Below the pieces are notes generated by a model. That model was given only the letters and a program-made list of their open reading frames with translations. It ran no database searches and was not told the origin of the DNA. A program made the position numbers and the translations under genes. A DNA stretch of 64,000 nt, taken from assembly GCA_964485695.1 (NCBI GenBank), contig CAZAKZ010000003.1, positions 1-64,000 of the forward strand. Direction: 5' to 3'. The stretch comes from CAZAKZ01 sp964485695 (lineage in GTDB: Bacteria; Planctomycetota; JAFGQW01). Below are positions 1-8,849 of this stretch, one piece after another (positions within the stretch are counted from its first letter, which is position 1; every line of letters begins with the position of its first letter).

Positions 1-102
1 CCTACAGCCTTTTGCATAGGCTACATGTCCTGTTATTTATGTGAGGCTGTATAGTCAGGATTCCCGTTCACTCAGCGGTCTTGTAGGAATGAAAGGTCCA
101 TC

Positions 103-1089
103 ATGAGACACTCCCTCCTTCTCCTCATCGCCTTTCTGGCCGTCGCGGCGGCGTTTTCCGTGCCCGCGGCCGGACAGTCCTACGCCTACGCCAGCGACAA
201 CAATCTGAACGCGGGCGGCAGCAACGTCTACCCGTTCAGCGCCACTCCGAACAGCTGGCGCTATCAGATCTTGATCGACGCCAAGTACCTGCCCACGAAT
301 CCGGTCCAGTTCACGGACGTTGCCTTCGGCTCCACGGCCACGAACCCGACGCTCTTCCAGGCCTCGCAGTTCCAGGTCCGGCTGGCCCACAACACGGTCG
401 GGACCCTGAGCGCGACCTTCGCCAACAACTTCAGCACGCCGCCGGTCGTCCTCTTCGACGGCCCCATGAAGTACCAGGCCGCCTACCGGGCGTGGGTCGA
501 CCTCGGATGCACATCGGGCTTCGCCTACGATGGAAAGAGCCACCTCATCGTGGAGCTCCGCTACCGTGGCCGCACCTCCGCCGGATCGACCATGCGTTCC
601 GACCCGATCCTGCCCCGTTGCTGGGCGAAATCCGCGACCGCCGACAACTACGTCGCGACCTCGGGCACCGCCACCACGAGCTACGGACTCAAGACCCGCC
701 TCACCTACATCAAGACCACTCTCACCCTCTCTGGCTCCCCTTCGCCCGGAGGCACCGTGGACCTCGATCTCCTGGCGCCTACCGATGCGGGCAAGCCTTA
801 CCAGGTGGCCTCGTCCCTGGGCAACGGACCCATCCCCATAGGCAGCCGGCAGATCAACCTGACGCCTGACGACCTCATGGTGATCACCGTGAACGGATAC
901 CTGCCGGCTGTGTTCCTGAACTACTCCGGACTCCTGGACGCCAGCGGCAAGGCCAAGGCGCAGATCAAGATCCTGAATGATCCCCTGCTGAAGGGGATAC
1001 GCATCTATTCCGCCTTCGTCACCCTGGACGCAGGTGCGCCCTTCGGCATCAGCCAGATCTCGAACACCGCCGACTTCACCATCCAGTGA
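103..1089 (+). CDS. secreted protein of a three-member paralogous family (copy 1)
   Basis: Function unknown. The 328-residue product starts with a clear Sec signal peptide: Met-Arg-His, a hydrophobic stretch LLLLIAFLAVAAAF and a likely cleavage after PAAGQS near residue 24. The rest is soluble and beta-rich. It shares with the proteins at 33576 and 34808 the same plan: an N-terminal 'PFxxxxxxWRYQxxIDAKxLPxxPVxxxDVAF' region, an 'FDGPMKY' strand, a mid-protein 'ELRYRGR' segment and a C-terminal half with 'YQVASSLGxGPIPIG' and 'LTPDDLM'. This copy lacks the many cysteines of the other two, so it is the divergent member. I remember similar repeated secreted proteins from planctomycete genomes, but that is memory, not a search. 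The ATG follows a weak GAAAGG site, and the gene ends just before a hairpin. Confidence 0.85.
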   Translation: MRHSLLLLIAFLAVAAAFSVPAAGQSYAYASDNNLNAGGSNVYPFSATPNSWRYQILIDAKYLPTNPVQFTDVAFGSTATNPTLFQASQFQVRLAHNTVGTLSATFANNFSTPPVVLFDGPMKYQAAYRAWVDLGCTSGFAYDGKSHLIVELRYRGRTSAGSTMRSDPILPRCWAKSATADNYVATSGTATTSYGLKTRLTYIKTTLTLSGSPSPGGTVDLDLLAPTDAGKPYQVASSLGNGPIPIGSRQINLTPDDLMVITVNGYLPAVFLNYSGLLDASGKAKAQIKILNDPLLKGIRIYSAFVTLDAGAPFGISQISNTADFTIQ

Positions 1090-1107
1090 TGCATTGATAT
1101 CGCAGGC

Positions 1108-1131
1108 GACCCCCGGCAAGCACCGGGGGTC
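1108..1131 (+). terminator. hairpin after the first secreted gene
   Basis: A perfect 9-bp inverted repeat (GACCCCCGG / CCGGGGGTC) with a six-base loop lies 19 bases after the stop codon of the secreted gene. No T-run follows, so it may be a weak terminator or an mRNA 3' end stabiliser. Confidence 0.5.
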
Positions 1132-1224
1132 TGCCGCTCTCACGCCTTCTTGGCTGGTGCCGGGACCCCGATCCGACTGCTGCGAATCATGAATTCCCAT
1201 TTAGGGTCGCGATTCCTGGGATCG

Positions 1225-1253
1225 TTGCCCCTCCACGTGGATTCATCTATGAT
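1225..1253 (+). promoter_or_regulatory. sigma-70-like promoter of the sugar operon
   Basis: TTGCCC (1225-1230) and TATGAT (1248-1253) are separated by 17 bases. They lie just upstream of the GAGGAAAG ribosome-binding site (about 1264-1271) of the glycosidase gene. The predicted leader is short, roughly 15-20 bases. The match is to the textbook consensus by eye; no operator was recognised. Confidence 0.45.
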
Positions 1254-1277
1254 GATGCGGCCCGAGGAAAGAGCCTC

Positions 1278-2858
1278 ATGAATGATTTGACCCACGTCAA
1301 GACCGGTCGATCCGAGTTCGACACCCTGTTTCCGAAGGTCCGCGCCTTCCTGGAGCAGGACACCCTGGACGTCGTCATTGACGGGAAGGAGATCCGCGGA
1401 TATCGCTCGCCGGATTCCCGTGCCGTCTGGATCCGGGACCACAGCGACATGATGCGGGCCTTCCGGTACTTCGAGACCGATCTCGAGAGCGCCGTGGAAC
1501 ACTTCGCCGAAACCCAGGCCGACGGCGGCCGCATCTTCGACTACTTCACCACCTTTCCGGACAAGCTTCCGAGCGAGCGGGAGAACTGGACCAAGTACGT
1601 CCGCGTCCCGGTGGAAGCCGACGTGGAGTTCCGGTTCGTGAAGGCGGCCTTCCTCGCCTGGCAGGCCACGGGCCGCGACGCCTGGATCCGATCCCTCCTC
1701 CCGAAGCTGGAGAAGGCCATGGATTACGTCCTGACCCATCCCTGGCGCTGGGACGAGGACCTGGGCCTGGTGAAGCGCGCCTACACCATCGACACCTGGG
1801 ATTTCGCATTCACCGCCGGAGGCCACGACTGGCTCCAGTTCCAGATCGACGACGACACTTTCTGGGGCATCCTCCACGGCGACAACAGCGGCTACTACGA
1901 GGCGTTCCGGATCCTGGCCTTTCTGCACCAACACCTGGGGACGCCGGACCGCGCCGCGGTCTGGGCCGAGAGGGCCGTGGCCCTGAAGGTCGCTGTGAAC
2001 CGCGTCTGCTGGAACGGAACCTATTACACACACTTCGTGAAGCTTTCGCCCGTGGAAATCCCCGGCGTGGACGAGGCCACCCAGCTCAGCCTCAGCAATC
2101 CCATGGACATCAACCGCGGCGTCACGACCCATGCCATGGCCGTTTCCATCCTGGAGGAGTACCAGCGGCGGAGGCGGACCTCGGACGCCTTTGCCGAGTG
2201 GTTCTCCATCGACCCGCCGTTTCCGGACGGCGTCTTCGGCGACGACCTCCTGAAGGCGGGGGCCTACTGCAACGGCGGCATCATGCCACTGGTGGGCGGG
2301 GAGCTGGCGCGGTCGGCCTTTGAACATGGATATGAGGCCTACGGCGTGGACATCCTGAAGCGCTACCACGACCTGATCACCTCGACCGGTGAGACTTACC
2401 TCTGGTACTTCCCCGACGGCACGGCCTCGACCGTGGAGACCAGCACCAGCCCCGAGGCCCGGCCCACGGACGGCTGGGGATCCAGCGCCATGGCCTACGC
2501 CTTCCTGGAGGGCCTGGCCGGCGTCGTGGATGTCTCGAAACTATTCCAGCATGCTCGGCTCTCCCCCCGGTGGCCGGCAGCGGAGGTGAACGAGGCCGAG
2601 GTCCGGGTGGGGTACGAGGCCTCGGGCGCCTCCCTCGGCTACCACTACAGGCGGGGGGGGGACAGCATCGACATCGAGGTCCAGGCCGCCCAATCGGACA
2701 TCCTGTTTCACGTCCTGCTTCCGGAGGACACCGGGGCAACGGGCGTGGCCGTGGACGGCAAAGAAGTTGAATACCAGACCTCCTTGATAGAGAATAGCCG
2801 CTACGTGGACTTTCAGGTCGAAATCCGCGGGAACGCATCCGTGCGGATCCGGCTGTAA
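1278..2858 (+). CDS. six-hairpin (alpha/alpha)6 glycoside hydrolase-like protein
   Basis: A 526-residue protein with the look of the six-hairpin glycosidase superfamily (GH78/GH15/GH37-like). It has aromatic-rich helices, 'YRSPDSRAVWIRDHSDMM' near residue 45, 'NWTKYVRVPVEADVEFRFVKAAF' near 105-130, and 'DGWGSSAMAYAFLEGLAGV' near 400. There is no signal peptide, so it probably acts in the cytoplasm on an imported oligosaccharide. It is the first gene of a + strand run with L-rhamnose isomerase and rhamnulokinase, which suggests release of rhamnose or a similar deoxysugar from a glycoside. The ATG is chosen because GAGGAAAG lies six bases upstream. The exact GH family and substrate cannot be read from the sequence. 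Confidence 0.75.
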   Translation: MNDLTHVKTGRSEFDTLFPKVRAFLEQDTLDVVIDGKEIRGYRSPDSRAVWIRDHSDMMRAFRYFETDLESAVEHFAETQADGGRIFDYFTTFPDKLPSERENWTKYVRVPVEADVEFRFVKAAFLAWQATGRDAWIRSLLPKLEKAMDYVLTHPWRWDEDLGLVKRAYTIDTWDFAFTAGGHDWLQFQIDDDTFWGILHGDNSGYYEAFRILAFLHQHLGTPDRAAVWAERAVALKVAVNRVCWNGTYYTHFVKLSPVEIPGVDEATQLSLSNPMDINRGVTTHAMAVSILEEYQRRRRTSDAFAEWFSIDPPFPDGVFGDDLLKAGAYCNGGIMPLVGGELARSAFEHGYEAYGVDILKRYHDLITSTGETYLWYFPDGTASTVETSTSPEARPTDGWGSSAMAYAFLEGLAGVVDVSKLFQHARLSPRWPAAEVNEAEVRVGYEASGASLGYHYRRGGDSIDIEVQAAQSDILFHVLLPEDTGATGVAVDGKEVEYQTSLIENSRYVDFQVEIRGNASVRIRL

Positions 2859-2878
2859 TCTACCGACGGGATATACTC

Positions 2879-4174
2879 ATGTCAGGCTTTTCCATCCACT
2901 ACGCGTTCATCGCCGAGCAGAATGAGCGGCTCCTTCCCGAGGTGAAGGCGGACTTCGAGAGCCTCGGCGCAGTGCTGTCCCGCCGCGGCACGGACATCGA
3001 GAGCATTGTGGAGCGGGCCGCGTCTTTCCGGGTGGCCGTGCCGTCCTGGGGCGTGGGCACGGGCGGCACCCGGTTCGCCCGGTTCCCCGGCCCGGCCGAG
3101 CCGCGGAACATCCGCGAGAAGGTGGAGGACTGCGCCGTCATCAACGACCTGATCCGCATCACCCCGGACATCTCCCTCCACATCCCCTGGGACCGGCCCG
3201 AGGATCCTGCCAGCCTGAAGGCCTTTGCGGCCGACCGGGGAGTGGGATTCGATGCCGTGAACTCCAACACCTTCCAGGACCAGCCGGGGCAGGCGCTTTC
3301 CTACAAGTTCGGAAGCCTCACCCATACCGATCCCGCCGTACGCCGCCAGGCCGTGGACCACAACCTCGAGTGCATCGATATCGGAGACGCCCTCGGCGCA
3401 ACAGCCCTTTCGGTCTGGATCGCGGACGGCAGCAACTTTCCGGGCCAGCAGCACTTCCGCGGCGCCCTTACGCGCTACATGGAAAGCATGCGAGAAATCT
3501 ACGCGGCTCTACCGGACGACTGGCTGATCTACGTGGAGCACAAGCTGTTTGAGCCGGCATTCTACGCCACGGTCCTCTTCGACTGGGGCACCAGCTACTG
3601 GTGCGCGCGGGAGCTCGGTGAAAAGGCCCTCTGCCTGGTGGACCTGGGCCACCACGCCCTGGGTGCCAACATCGAGATGGTGGTGGCCCGCCTCATCCAG
3701 TTCGGGAAGCTGGGGGGCTTTCACCTGAACGACAGCAAGTACGGCGACGACGACCTGGACACGGGTTCCATCCACCCGTATCAGCTGTTCCTCATCTTCA
3801 ACGAGCTGGTGGACGCCGAGGTGAACCGGGTACCCGACTTCGATCCGGTCTACATGCTCGACCAGTCGCACAACGTCACCGATCCCGTGGAGTCGCTTAT
3901 GTTGAGCACCATGGAGGCCCAGCGGGCCTACGTCCAGGCGCACCTGGTGGACCGCGCCGCCCTGGCCGAGGCGCAGGACGCCAACGACGCCGTCGCGGCC
4001 ACGACCTTGCTCAAGCAGGCCTTCCGCACCGACGTCACGCCGCTGCTCGCCATGGCGCGGCACCAGAACGGCGGCGCCGTGGACCCGGTGGCCGTATTCC
4101 GGGCCAGCGGTTACCGACGGCAGAAGAGCAAGGAACGTCCGCAGGAGGGCGGCGGAGGAACGGGTATCGTGTGA
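2879..4174 (+). CDS. rhaI: L-rhamnose isomerase (RhaI type) / related ketose isomerase
   Basis: This enzyme interconverts L-rhamnose and L-rhamnulose, the first step of the phosphorylative rhamnose pathway. The 431-residue product resembles the Pseudomonas stutzeri-type isomerase (xylose-isomerase-like TIM barrel) rather than E. coli RhaA. Metal-site motifs appear in order: 'YVEHKLFEPAFY' near residue 220, 'LVDLGHHALGANIE' near 255, and 'FHLNDSKYGDDDLD' near 280-293. These supply the expected Glu, Asp, His and Asp ligands. It starts 20 bases after the glycosidase gene, and its TGA is one base before the kinase ATG, so the three genes are one transcript. The family accepts several sugars in vitro; the kinase next door supports rhamnose. 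Confidence 0.88.
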   Translation: MSGFSIHYAFIAEQNERLLPEVKADFESLGAVLSRRGTDIESIVERAASFRVAVPSWGVGTGGTRFARFPGPAEPRNIREKVEDCAVINDLIRITPDISLHIPWDRPEDPASLKAFAADRGVGFDAVNSNTFQDQPGQALSYKFGSLTHTDPAVRRQAVDHNLECIDIGDALGATALSVWIADGSNFPGQQHFRGALTRYMESMREIYAALPDDWLIYVEHKLFEPAFYATVLFDWGTSYWCARELGEKALCLVDLGHHALGANIEMVVARLIQFGKLGGFHLNDSKYGDDDLDTGSIHPYQLFLIFNELVDAEVNRVPDFDPVYMLDQSHNVTDPVESLMLSTMEAQRAYVQAHLVDRAALAEAQDANDAVAATTLLKQAFRTDVTPLLAMARHQNGGAVDPVAVFRASGYRRQKSKERPQEGGGGTGIV

Positions 4175-4175
4175 C

Positions 4176-5657
4176 ATGGAAACCGAACAGCACCATGTCG
4201 CCGTGGACCTGGGCGCAGGCAGCGGCCGGGTCATCCTGGGGCGATTCGGGGAGGACCGCCTCGAGGTGCAGGTCGTGCACCGGTTCCCGAATCGTATCGA
4301 CCGGCATGGGGGCCACCAGCGGTGGAACACGGCCCGACTCTTCAGGGAGATCAGAGCGGGCCTCGGCATGATCTCGGGCCTCGCGGATCCTCGCATCGTG
4401 GCCAGCATCGGCGTGGACAGCTGGGGTGTGGACTACGGCCTCATTCATTCCCGGGGGGACCTCATCGAGGAACCGGTGTGCTATCGCGACTCTCGCACCG
4501 ACGGCGCCATGGAGGAGGTGTTCGAGATCATACCGCGCGAGGAGATCTATCGTCTCACCGGCATCCAGTTCCTCCCCTTTAACACCCTGTTCCAGCTCCA
4601 TGCCCAGACCGCGGCAGGCGAGTGGCCGCAGGACGCCGCCACCTTGCTCATGATCCCGGACCTCATGCACCTTCGGCTCTGCGGCCGGCGGGTGGGCGAG
4701 TTCACCAACGCCACCACCACCCAGCTCGTCAATGCCCGGACCCGGCAGTGGGATCCCGTCCTCGTCAAGGCCATCGGCCTGGATATGCGTGTCCTGCCCG
4801 AAGTGGTACGAGCGGGCACCGTCCTCGGCACGCTGGAGGAGGGCCTGCAGCGGGACCTTGGCCTGCCTGCATTGAAGGTCGTGGCCCCCGCCACCCACGA
4901 TACGGCCAGCGCCGTCGTTGGCACCCCCCTCGAGGAGGACTGGCTCTATCTCTCCTCGGGCACCTGGTCCCTCATCGGTATGGAAATGACCGAGCCCGTC
5001 ATCAGCGAGAAGACGGCCCGGTACGACTTCACCAACGAGGGGGGTGCGTTCGATACGAATCGGTTCCTGAAGAACGTGACCGGCCTCTGGATCCTGGAGT
5101 CCTGCCGCCAACAGTGGAAGGACCGGGGCCAACACCTCGACTACGACGTGCTGATCCGGGAGATGCAGGGCGCTCGGCCTTTTCAGGGCCTGATCTTCCC
5201 CGATGAAGCGCGGTTCCTGAATCCGGACGACATGATCGAGGCCGTGTGCGAGGCCCTGGCGGAATCGGGGCAGACGCCGGTGCACGATCCCGTGGGCCTC
5301 TCCAGGGTCATCCTGGAATCCATGGCGCTCCGCTACGCCTCGGTGGTGAAGAGTATACAGGACTGCACGGGTAAACCCGTCAAGGGCATCCACATCGTGG
5401 GCGGCGGGAGCCGGAACGCCTTTCTCAATCAGGCCACGGCCGACGCCACCGGCCTGGAAGTCGCCGCCGGGCCCGTGGAAGCCACCGCCATCGGCAACCT
5501 CGTGGTCCAGGCCATCGCCGGCGGCCGATTTCGGGACGTCCGGGAGGCCCGTGACTTTCTGAGAAAATCTGCCTCCATCGAAACCTACACGCCCGGGAAC
5601 GCCGGGGCGTGGCGGTCCGCGAAGGAACGATACAGGAAACTCGAATCCAATGGCTGA
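4176..5657 (+). CDS. rhaB: rhamnulokinase, FGGY family
   Basis: This enzyme phosphorylates L-rhamnulose to rhamnulose 1-phosphate using ATP. The 493-residue length is normal for FGGY kinases. It shows the N-terminal phosphate loop 'VAVDLGAGSGRVILGRF' at residues 9-25, 'GVDSWGVDYGLI' near 80, 'PATHDTASAVVGTP' near 240, and the C-terminal ATP-binding segment 'IHIVGGGSRNAFLNQ' near 410. The 'LGAGSGR' loop is typical of RhaB as opposed to glycerol or xylulose kinases. It follows the isomerase stop by one base and overlaps the next gene by eight. No rhamnulose-1-phosphate aldolase is in the cluster. Confidence 0.9.
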   Translation: METEQHHVAVDLGAGSGRVILGRFGEDRLEVQVVHRFPNRIDRHGGHQRWNTARLFREIRAGLGMISGLADPRIVASIGVDSWGVDYGLIHSRGDLIEEPVCYRDSRTDGAMEEVFEIIPREEIYRLTGIQFLPFNTLFQLHAQTAAGEWPQDAATLLMIPDLMHLRLCGRRVGEFTNATTTQLVNARTRQWDPVLVKAIGLDMRVLPEVVRAGTVLGTLEEGLQRDLGLPALKVVAPATHDTASAVVGTPLEEDWLYLSSGTWSLIGMEMTEPVISEKTARYDFTNEGGAFDTNRFLKNVTGLWILESCRQQWKDRGQHLDYDVLIREMQGARPFQGLIFPDEARFLNPDDMIEAVCEALAESGQTPVHDPVGLSRVILESMALRYASVVKSIQDCTGKPVKGIHIVGGGSRNAFLNQATADATGLEVAAGPVEATAIGNLVVQAIAGGRFRDVREARDFLRKSASIETYTPGNAGAWRSAKERYRKLESNG

Positions 5658-6471
5658 AAAAATCAGTATCGTGACGGACGAGATCTCCCAGGACCTCGAG
5701 GAGTGCAGGACCTTCCTGGATGACCACGATCTCCACGCTGTGGAGCTGCGGTGCATCGGGGACCGGCGGGTGCCGGACGTCTCCGACACCGACCGCCGGA
5801 CCCTGAAGGCCTGGGCTCAAAACCACGATCCGGTCATCCTGGCCGTGAGTCCGGGGCTCTTCAAGTGCCGCCTCGATGACCGCGCCGAGATCCGGCGACA
5901 CCTCGAGGAGGTCCTGCCCCGGTCCATCGACCTGGCCGTGGACTTCGAGGCCCGGTTCCTGGTCACCTTTGCCTTTGAAAATCCCGACGCACTCCCCGTG
6001 GACTCCACGGCCGTGGACGCCCTTACCACCGCGGCCGAGGTCTGCGCCGGGGCCGGTCTGCCCCTGCTTCTGGAAAACGAGCCGGGATTCCTGGCCTGCA
6101 CCGGGAGCGAAATCCGGAGCCTCCTCGAGGCCGTGGGCCACTCGAACCTCTTCGTGAACTGGGATCCCCTGAACAGCAACGAGCTGGACGAGGCGCGGCT
6201 CTCGAAAGGCCTCGAGGCGATCCATGCCCGGGTCCACCACGTCCACGTGAAGAACGGGCGGCTCCGATCCGGTCAGCTCCTGGCCGAGTGCTGCTCCCTC
6301 AGGGACGGGGAGATCGACTGGGTCGCGCACCTTCGCCGGCTGAAGGCGCTCGGGTACGATGGATACCTCGGCGTCGAGACCCACTACCTGCCCTTCAAGG
6401 AGAACTCCATGGTGGTGCTGGCCCAGCTCCGGGAGATGCTGGAGGAGGCGGGCTTCACCGATACGGGATGA
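5650..6471 (+). CDS. sugar phosphate isomerase/epimerase, xylose-isomerase-like TIM barrel
   Basis: A 273-residue single-domain TIM barrel of the AP-endonuclease-2/IolE-like superfamily. Likely metal ligands lie in 'LLLENEPGF' near residue 139, 'NWDPLNSNE' near 175, 'HHVHVKNGR' near 200 and 'LGVETHY' near 243. It overlaps the rhamnulokinase end by eight bases, so it is co-translated with the sugar genes. Members epimerise or isomerise sugars and polyols; the substrate cannot be named from sequence. It may act on a side product or a second sugar imported by the downstream symporter. Confidence 0.82.
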   Translation: MAEKISIVTDEISQDLEECRTFLDDHDLHAVELRCIGDRRVPDVSDTDRRTLKAWAQNHDPVILAVSPGLFKCRLDDRAEIRRHLEEVLPRSIDLAVDFEARFLVTFAFENPDALPVDSTAVDALTTAAEVCAGAGLPLLLENEPGFLACTGSEIRSLLEAVGHSNLFVNWDPLNSNELDEARLSKGLEAIHARVHHVHVKNGRLRSGQLLAECCSLRDGEIDWVAHLRRLKALGYDGYLGVETHYLPFKENSMVVLAQLREMLEEAGFTDTG

Positions 6472-6527
6472 CACGAATCCCCTTGAGACCGTGTACCTTC
6501 TACCGTTTCGATAGACAGGAAAGCACC

Positions 6528-6881
6528 ATGTCGAAGATCGCCATTCTCTACTGCAAGCGTATCAAGGACCATTCCTGCATCGGCTGCGCCAAGTGCCACA
6601 AGGGCATGGCCGAGCACCACGGCGAGTTCGCTCGGCACAAAGACATCGAGCTCGTGGCCATGACCGACTGCGGCGACTGCCCGGGCCTCGCCGTTCCCCG
6701 GGTCAAGCTCCTCTCGGAAATCACGAAGAACCTGGGCCGTGAGATCGAGGTCTTGCACCTCGGAACGTGCATCAAGCTCGCCATGGAGACCGCCGCCTGT
6801 CCCATCGACTACGACGAACTCTCGACCATTCTCGAGAACAAGTTCGGTGTCCAGGTCGTCCTCGGCACGCACTCGTATTGA
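6528..6881 (+). CDS. CGGC-domain small cysteine-rich protein
   Basis: A 117-residue protein with cysteines in 'CIGCAKCHKGM' near residues 18-28 and the diagnostic 'DCGDCPG' near 50-56. A late 'LGTCIK' and 'AACPID' complete a putative metal or redox site. This matches the CGGC domain (PF08821 as I remember it), whose biochemical role is not established. The frame is open further upstream, but the ATG at 6528 has an AGGA site and the protein from there is the normal length. It sits between the sugar isomerase and the symporter, so it is probably in the same transcript; a role in sensing or metal handling is only a guess. Confidence 0.78.
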   Translation: MSKIAILYCKRIKDHSCIGCAKCHKGMAEHHGEFARHKDIELVAMTDCGDCPGLAVPRVKLLSEITKNLGREIEVLHLGTCIKLAMETAACPIDYDELSTILENKFGVQVVLGTHSY

Positions 6882-6935
6882 TCGGAGGCGGAAGAGCGGA
6901 TACAATCCACGATTCATAATCTGGAAACCGACTTG

Positions 6936-8849
6936 ATGCCATTCTATCTTCGCACCGAATTCTACATCGTCGCCGTCTACCTCCTGCTCATGATCGGCAT
7001 CGGAGTCTACTTCGTGTCGCGGAACCGGAGCGGCGTGGACTTCTTTGCCGGGGGCCGGTGCATCCCCTGGTGGGTGAGCGGCATCTCCCTCTACATGGGG
7101 AACTTCTCCGCGTGGCTCTTCACGGGCGGCGCGGGCTTCATCTACAAGACCACCGGGTACGGCCTGGTCTTCTTCCTCCTCACAGGGGCGGTGGCCTATT
7201 TCCTCGGTTCCCAGCTGACTGCGGTGCACTGGCGCCGGAGCCGGGTCATCTCTCCGGTGGAGTTCACCCGCCGGCGGTTCGGCCCCGCCACGCAGCAGAT
7301 GCTGGGCATCATCACGGCGGTGGTCTTCATCGCCGCGGCCGGCAACCAGCTCCGGGCCATCGCCACCGTGGTGAACTCCATCCTCGGCGTCGACATCGTG
7401 ACCGCGGCCGTGGCCATCGGCATCATCGTCATCCTCTACACCCTCATCGGCGGCCTGTGGGCCGTCATGGTCACGGACGTGGTGCAGTTCGTGGTGCTGC
7501 TGGGCGGCACCCTGCTCATCGCCCCTCTGGCCGTAGGCCTGGTGGACGGCGGCCTCACCGGCGTCCTCGGCACCCTGGAATTCTCCATCCCCCCCAGGTA
7601 CGGAGACCCTTCCCACAACCTCCACTACCTCATCGCGGGCCTCATCTCGTTCACCCTGGGCGCCGCCGGCGGGCAAGGGCCCCGGTTCTACTGCGTCCCC
7701 GACGAGCGATCGGCCCGGAAGGTGGGAATGCTCGCCGGCGTGCTCTTCCTCACCACGCCGGTCCTGTTCAGCCTCCCTTCTCTTGCGGCCAGGGCCCTGT
7801 GGGGCGGCCCCGACGTGCTCCCGAACCACATTTCAGGCGACAATCCCCACGAGCGGGTCTTCGTCCAGATGGCCATGAACGTACTCCCCCCGGGCCTGGT
7901 CGGTGTGTTCCTGGCGGCCATGTTCGCTGCCACCATGAGCGCGCTGGATTCCGTCTATAACATGGTGGCCTCGGTGCTCAGCCGGGACATCTTCATGCAC
8001 TTCAAGCCCGACACCAGCGACCGGACCCTCATCACCATCGGCCGGATCATGACCCTCGTGTGCGGCATTGTCACCATCGGCCTGTGTTTCTTCTACATCC
8101 AATCAAAACAGGACCTCTTCAAGGTGATGATGGAAATCGTCTTCATCTCGGTCACGGTCATGAACGCCCCCATGCTCATGGGGCTTCTCTTCCGGAGCGC
8201 CCCCCGGTCTGCGGGCCTGGCCTGCATTATCTGGGCCCTGGCCACCGGCATCGTGATCCGGGTTCTCCTGAAGTGGCCTGGCGGCCCGCAGACCTACCTG
8301 ACCTGGGCCCTGTCCCTGGGTATCTTCTTCGTCTCCCCGTGGCTGGCATCCCTGTGGAGGAGTCGGGAAAACCGTATCGCCACCCTGGTCCTGGGCGCTG
8401 TGTTCTCGGCCCTGGTCCTGGGGGTCATGGCCCTGGGCACACCCGATCCCGGACACCGGGAATGGACGATCATCGCCTGCTACACCGCCTTCATGGGCGT
8501 GAGCTTCGTGGTCTTCGCCCACTGGTTCAGCTTGCCCGAGGACCGGACCGAGGTGGAGGCGTTCCACCGCAACCTGGACACGTCCGTGGACGTCCGCACC
8601 GAGGTCTCGGGCTCGGCGGACGCGGCCCTCTCGGTCTTCAAACTGGTCGGCGTCCTGACCCTGCTCATCGCCGGCCTGGTGCTCGTGCTCATGGGCATCG
8701 AGGCCCTCACGGATCCGGCCCTGCGGTCCGAGTCCTGGAAGTACCTCACCCTCACCGCCATCCTTGCCGTGCTGGGCGTTCTGTTCTGGTTTGCGGGCAG
8801 GCGATCCGGCTCCGGCTCCACGGAGACCTCCAATGGCACTCAAACTTGA
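6936..8849 (+). CDS. sodium:solute symporter (SSS family), likely sugar uptake
   Basis: A 637-residue integral inner-membrane transporter with about 14-15 hydrophobic segments. It opens with 'TEFYIVAVYLLLMIGIGVYFV' and a typical SSS 'DFFAGGRCIPWWVSGISLYM' loop near residues 30-55. 'ALDSVYNMVASVLSRDIF' near 330 is the conserved TM8/9 sodium-site region of the family. The extended C-terminus has further membrane segments, as in sugar-type SSS proteins. Its place in the operon suggests it imports the sugar or oligosaccharide used by the isomerase and kinase. A TTG lies just before the ATG; I chose the ATG. The last 17 bases overlap the next gene. Confidence 0.87.
   Translation: MPFYLRTEFYIVAVYLLLMIGIGVYFVSRNRSGVDFFAGGRCIPWWVSGISLYMGNFSAWLFTGGAGFIYKTTGYGLVFFLLTGAVAYFLGSQLTAVHWRRSRVISPVEFTRRRFGPATQQMLGIITAVVFIAAAGNQLRAIATVVNSILGVDIVTAAVAIGIIVILYTLIGGLWAVMVTDVVQFVVLLGGTLLIAPLAVGLVDGGLTGVLGTLEFSIPPRYGDPSHNLHYLIAGLISFTLGAAGGQGPRFYCVPDERSARKVGMLAGVLFLTTPVLFSLPSLAARALWGGPDVLPNHISGDNPHERVFVQMAMNVLPPGLVGVFLAAMFAATMSALDSVYNMVASVLSRDIFMHFKPDTSDRTLITIGRIMTLVCGIVTIGLCFFYIQSKQDLFKVMMEIVFISVTVMNAPMLMGLLFRSAPRSAGLACIIWALATGIVIRVLLKWPGGPQTYLTWALSLGIFFVSPWLASLWRSRENRIATLVLGAVFSALVLGVMALGTPDPGHREWTIIACYTAFMGVSFVVFAHWFSLPEDRTEVEAFHRNLDTSVDVRTEVSGSADAALSVFKLVGVLTLLIAGLVLVLMGIEALTDPALRSESWKYLTLTAILAVLGVLFWFAGRRSGSGSTETSNGTQT

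Noticed and set aside
4035..5789. Long minus-strand open frame across rhaB
   Set aside because: It is antisense to a well-supported kinase, rich in His/Gly/Val, without family motifs: a shadow of GC-rich codon bias.
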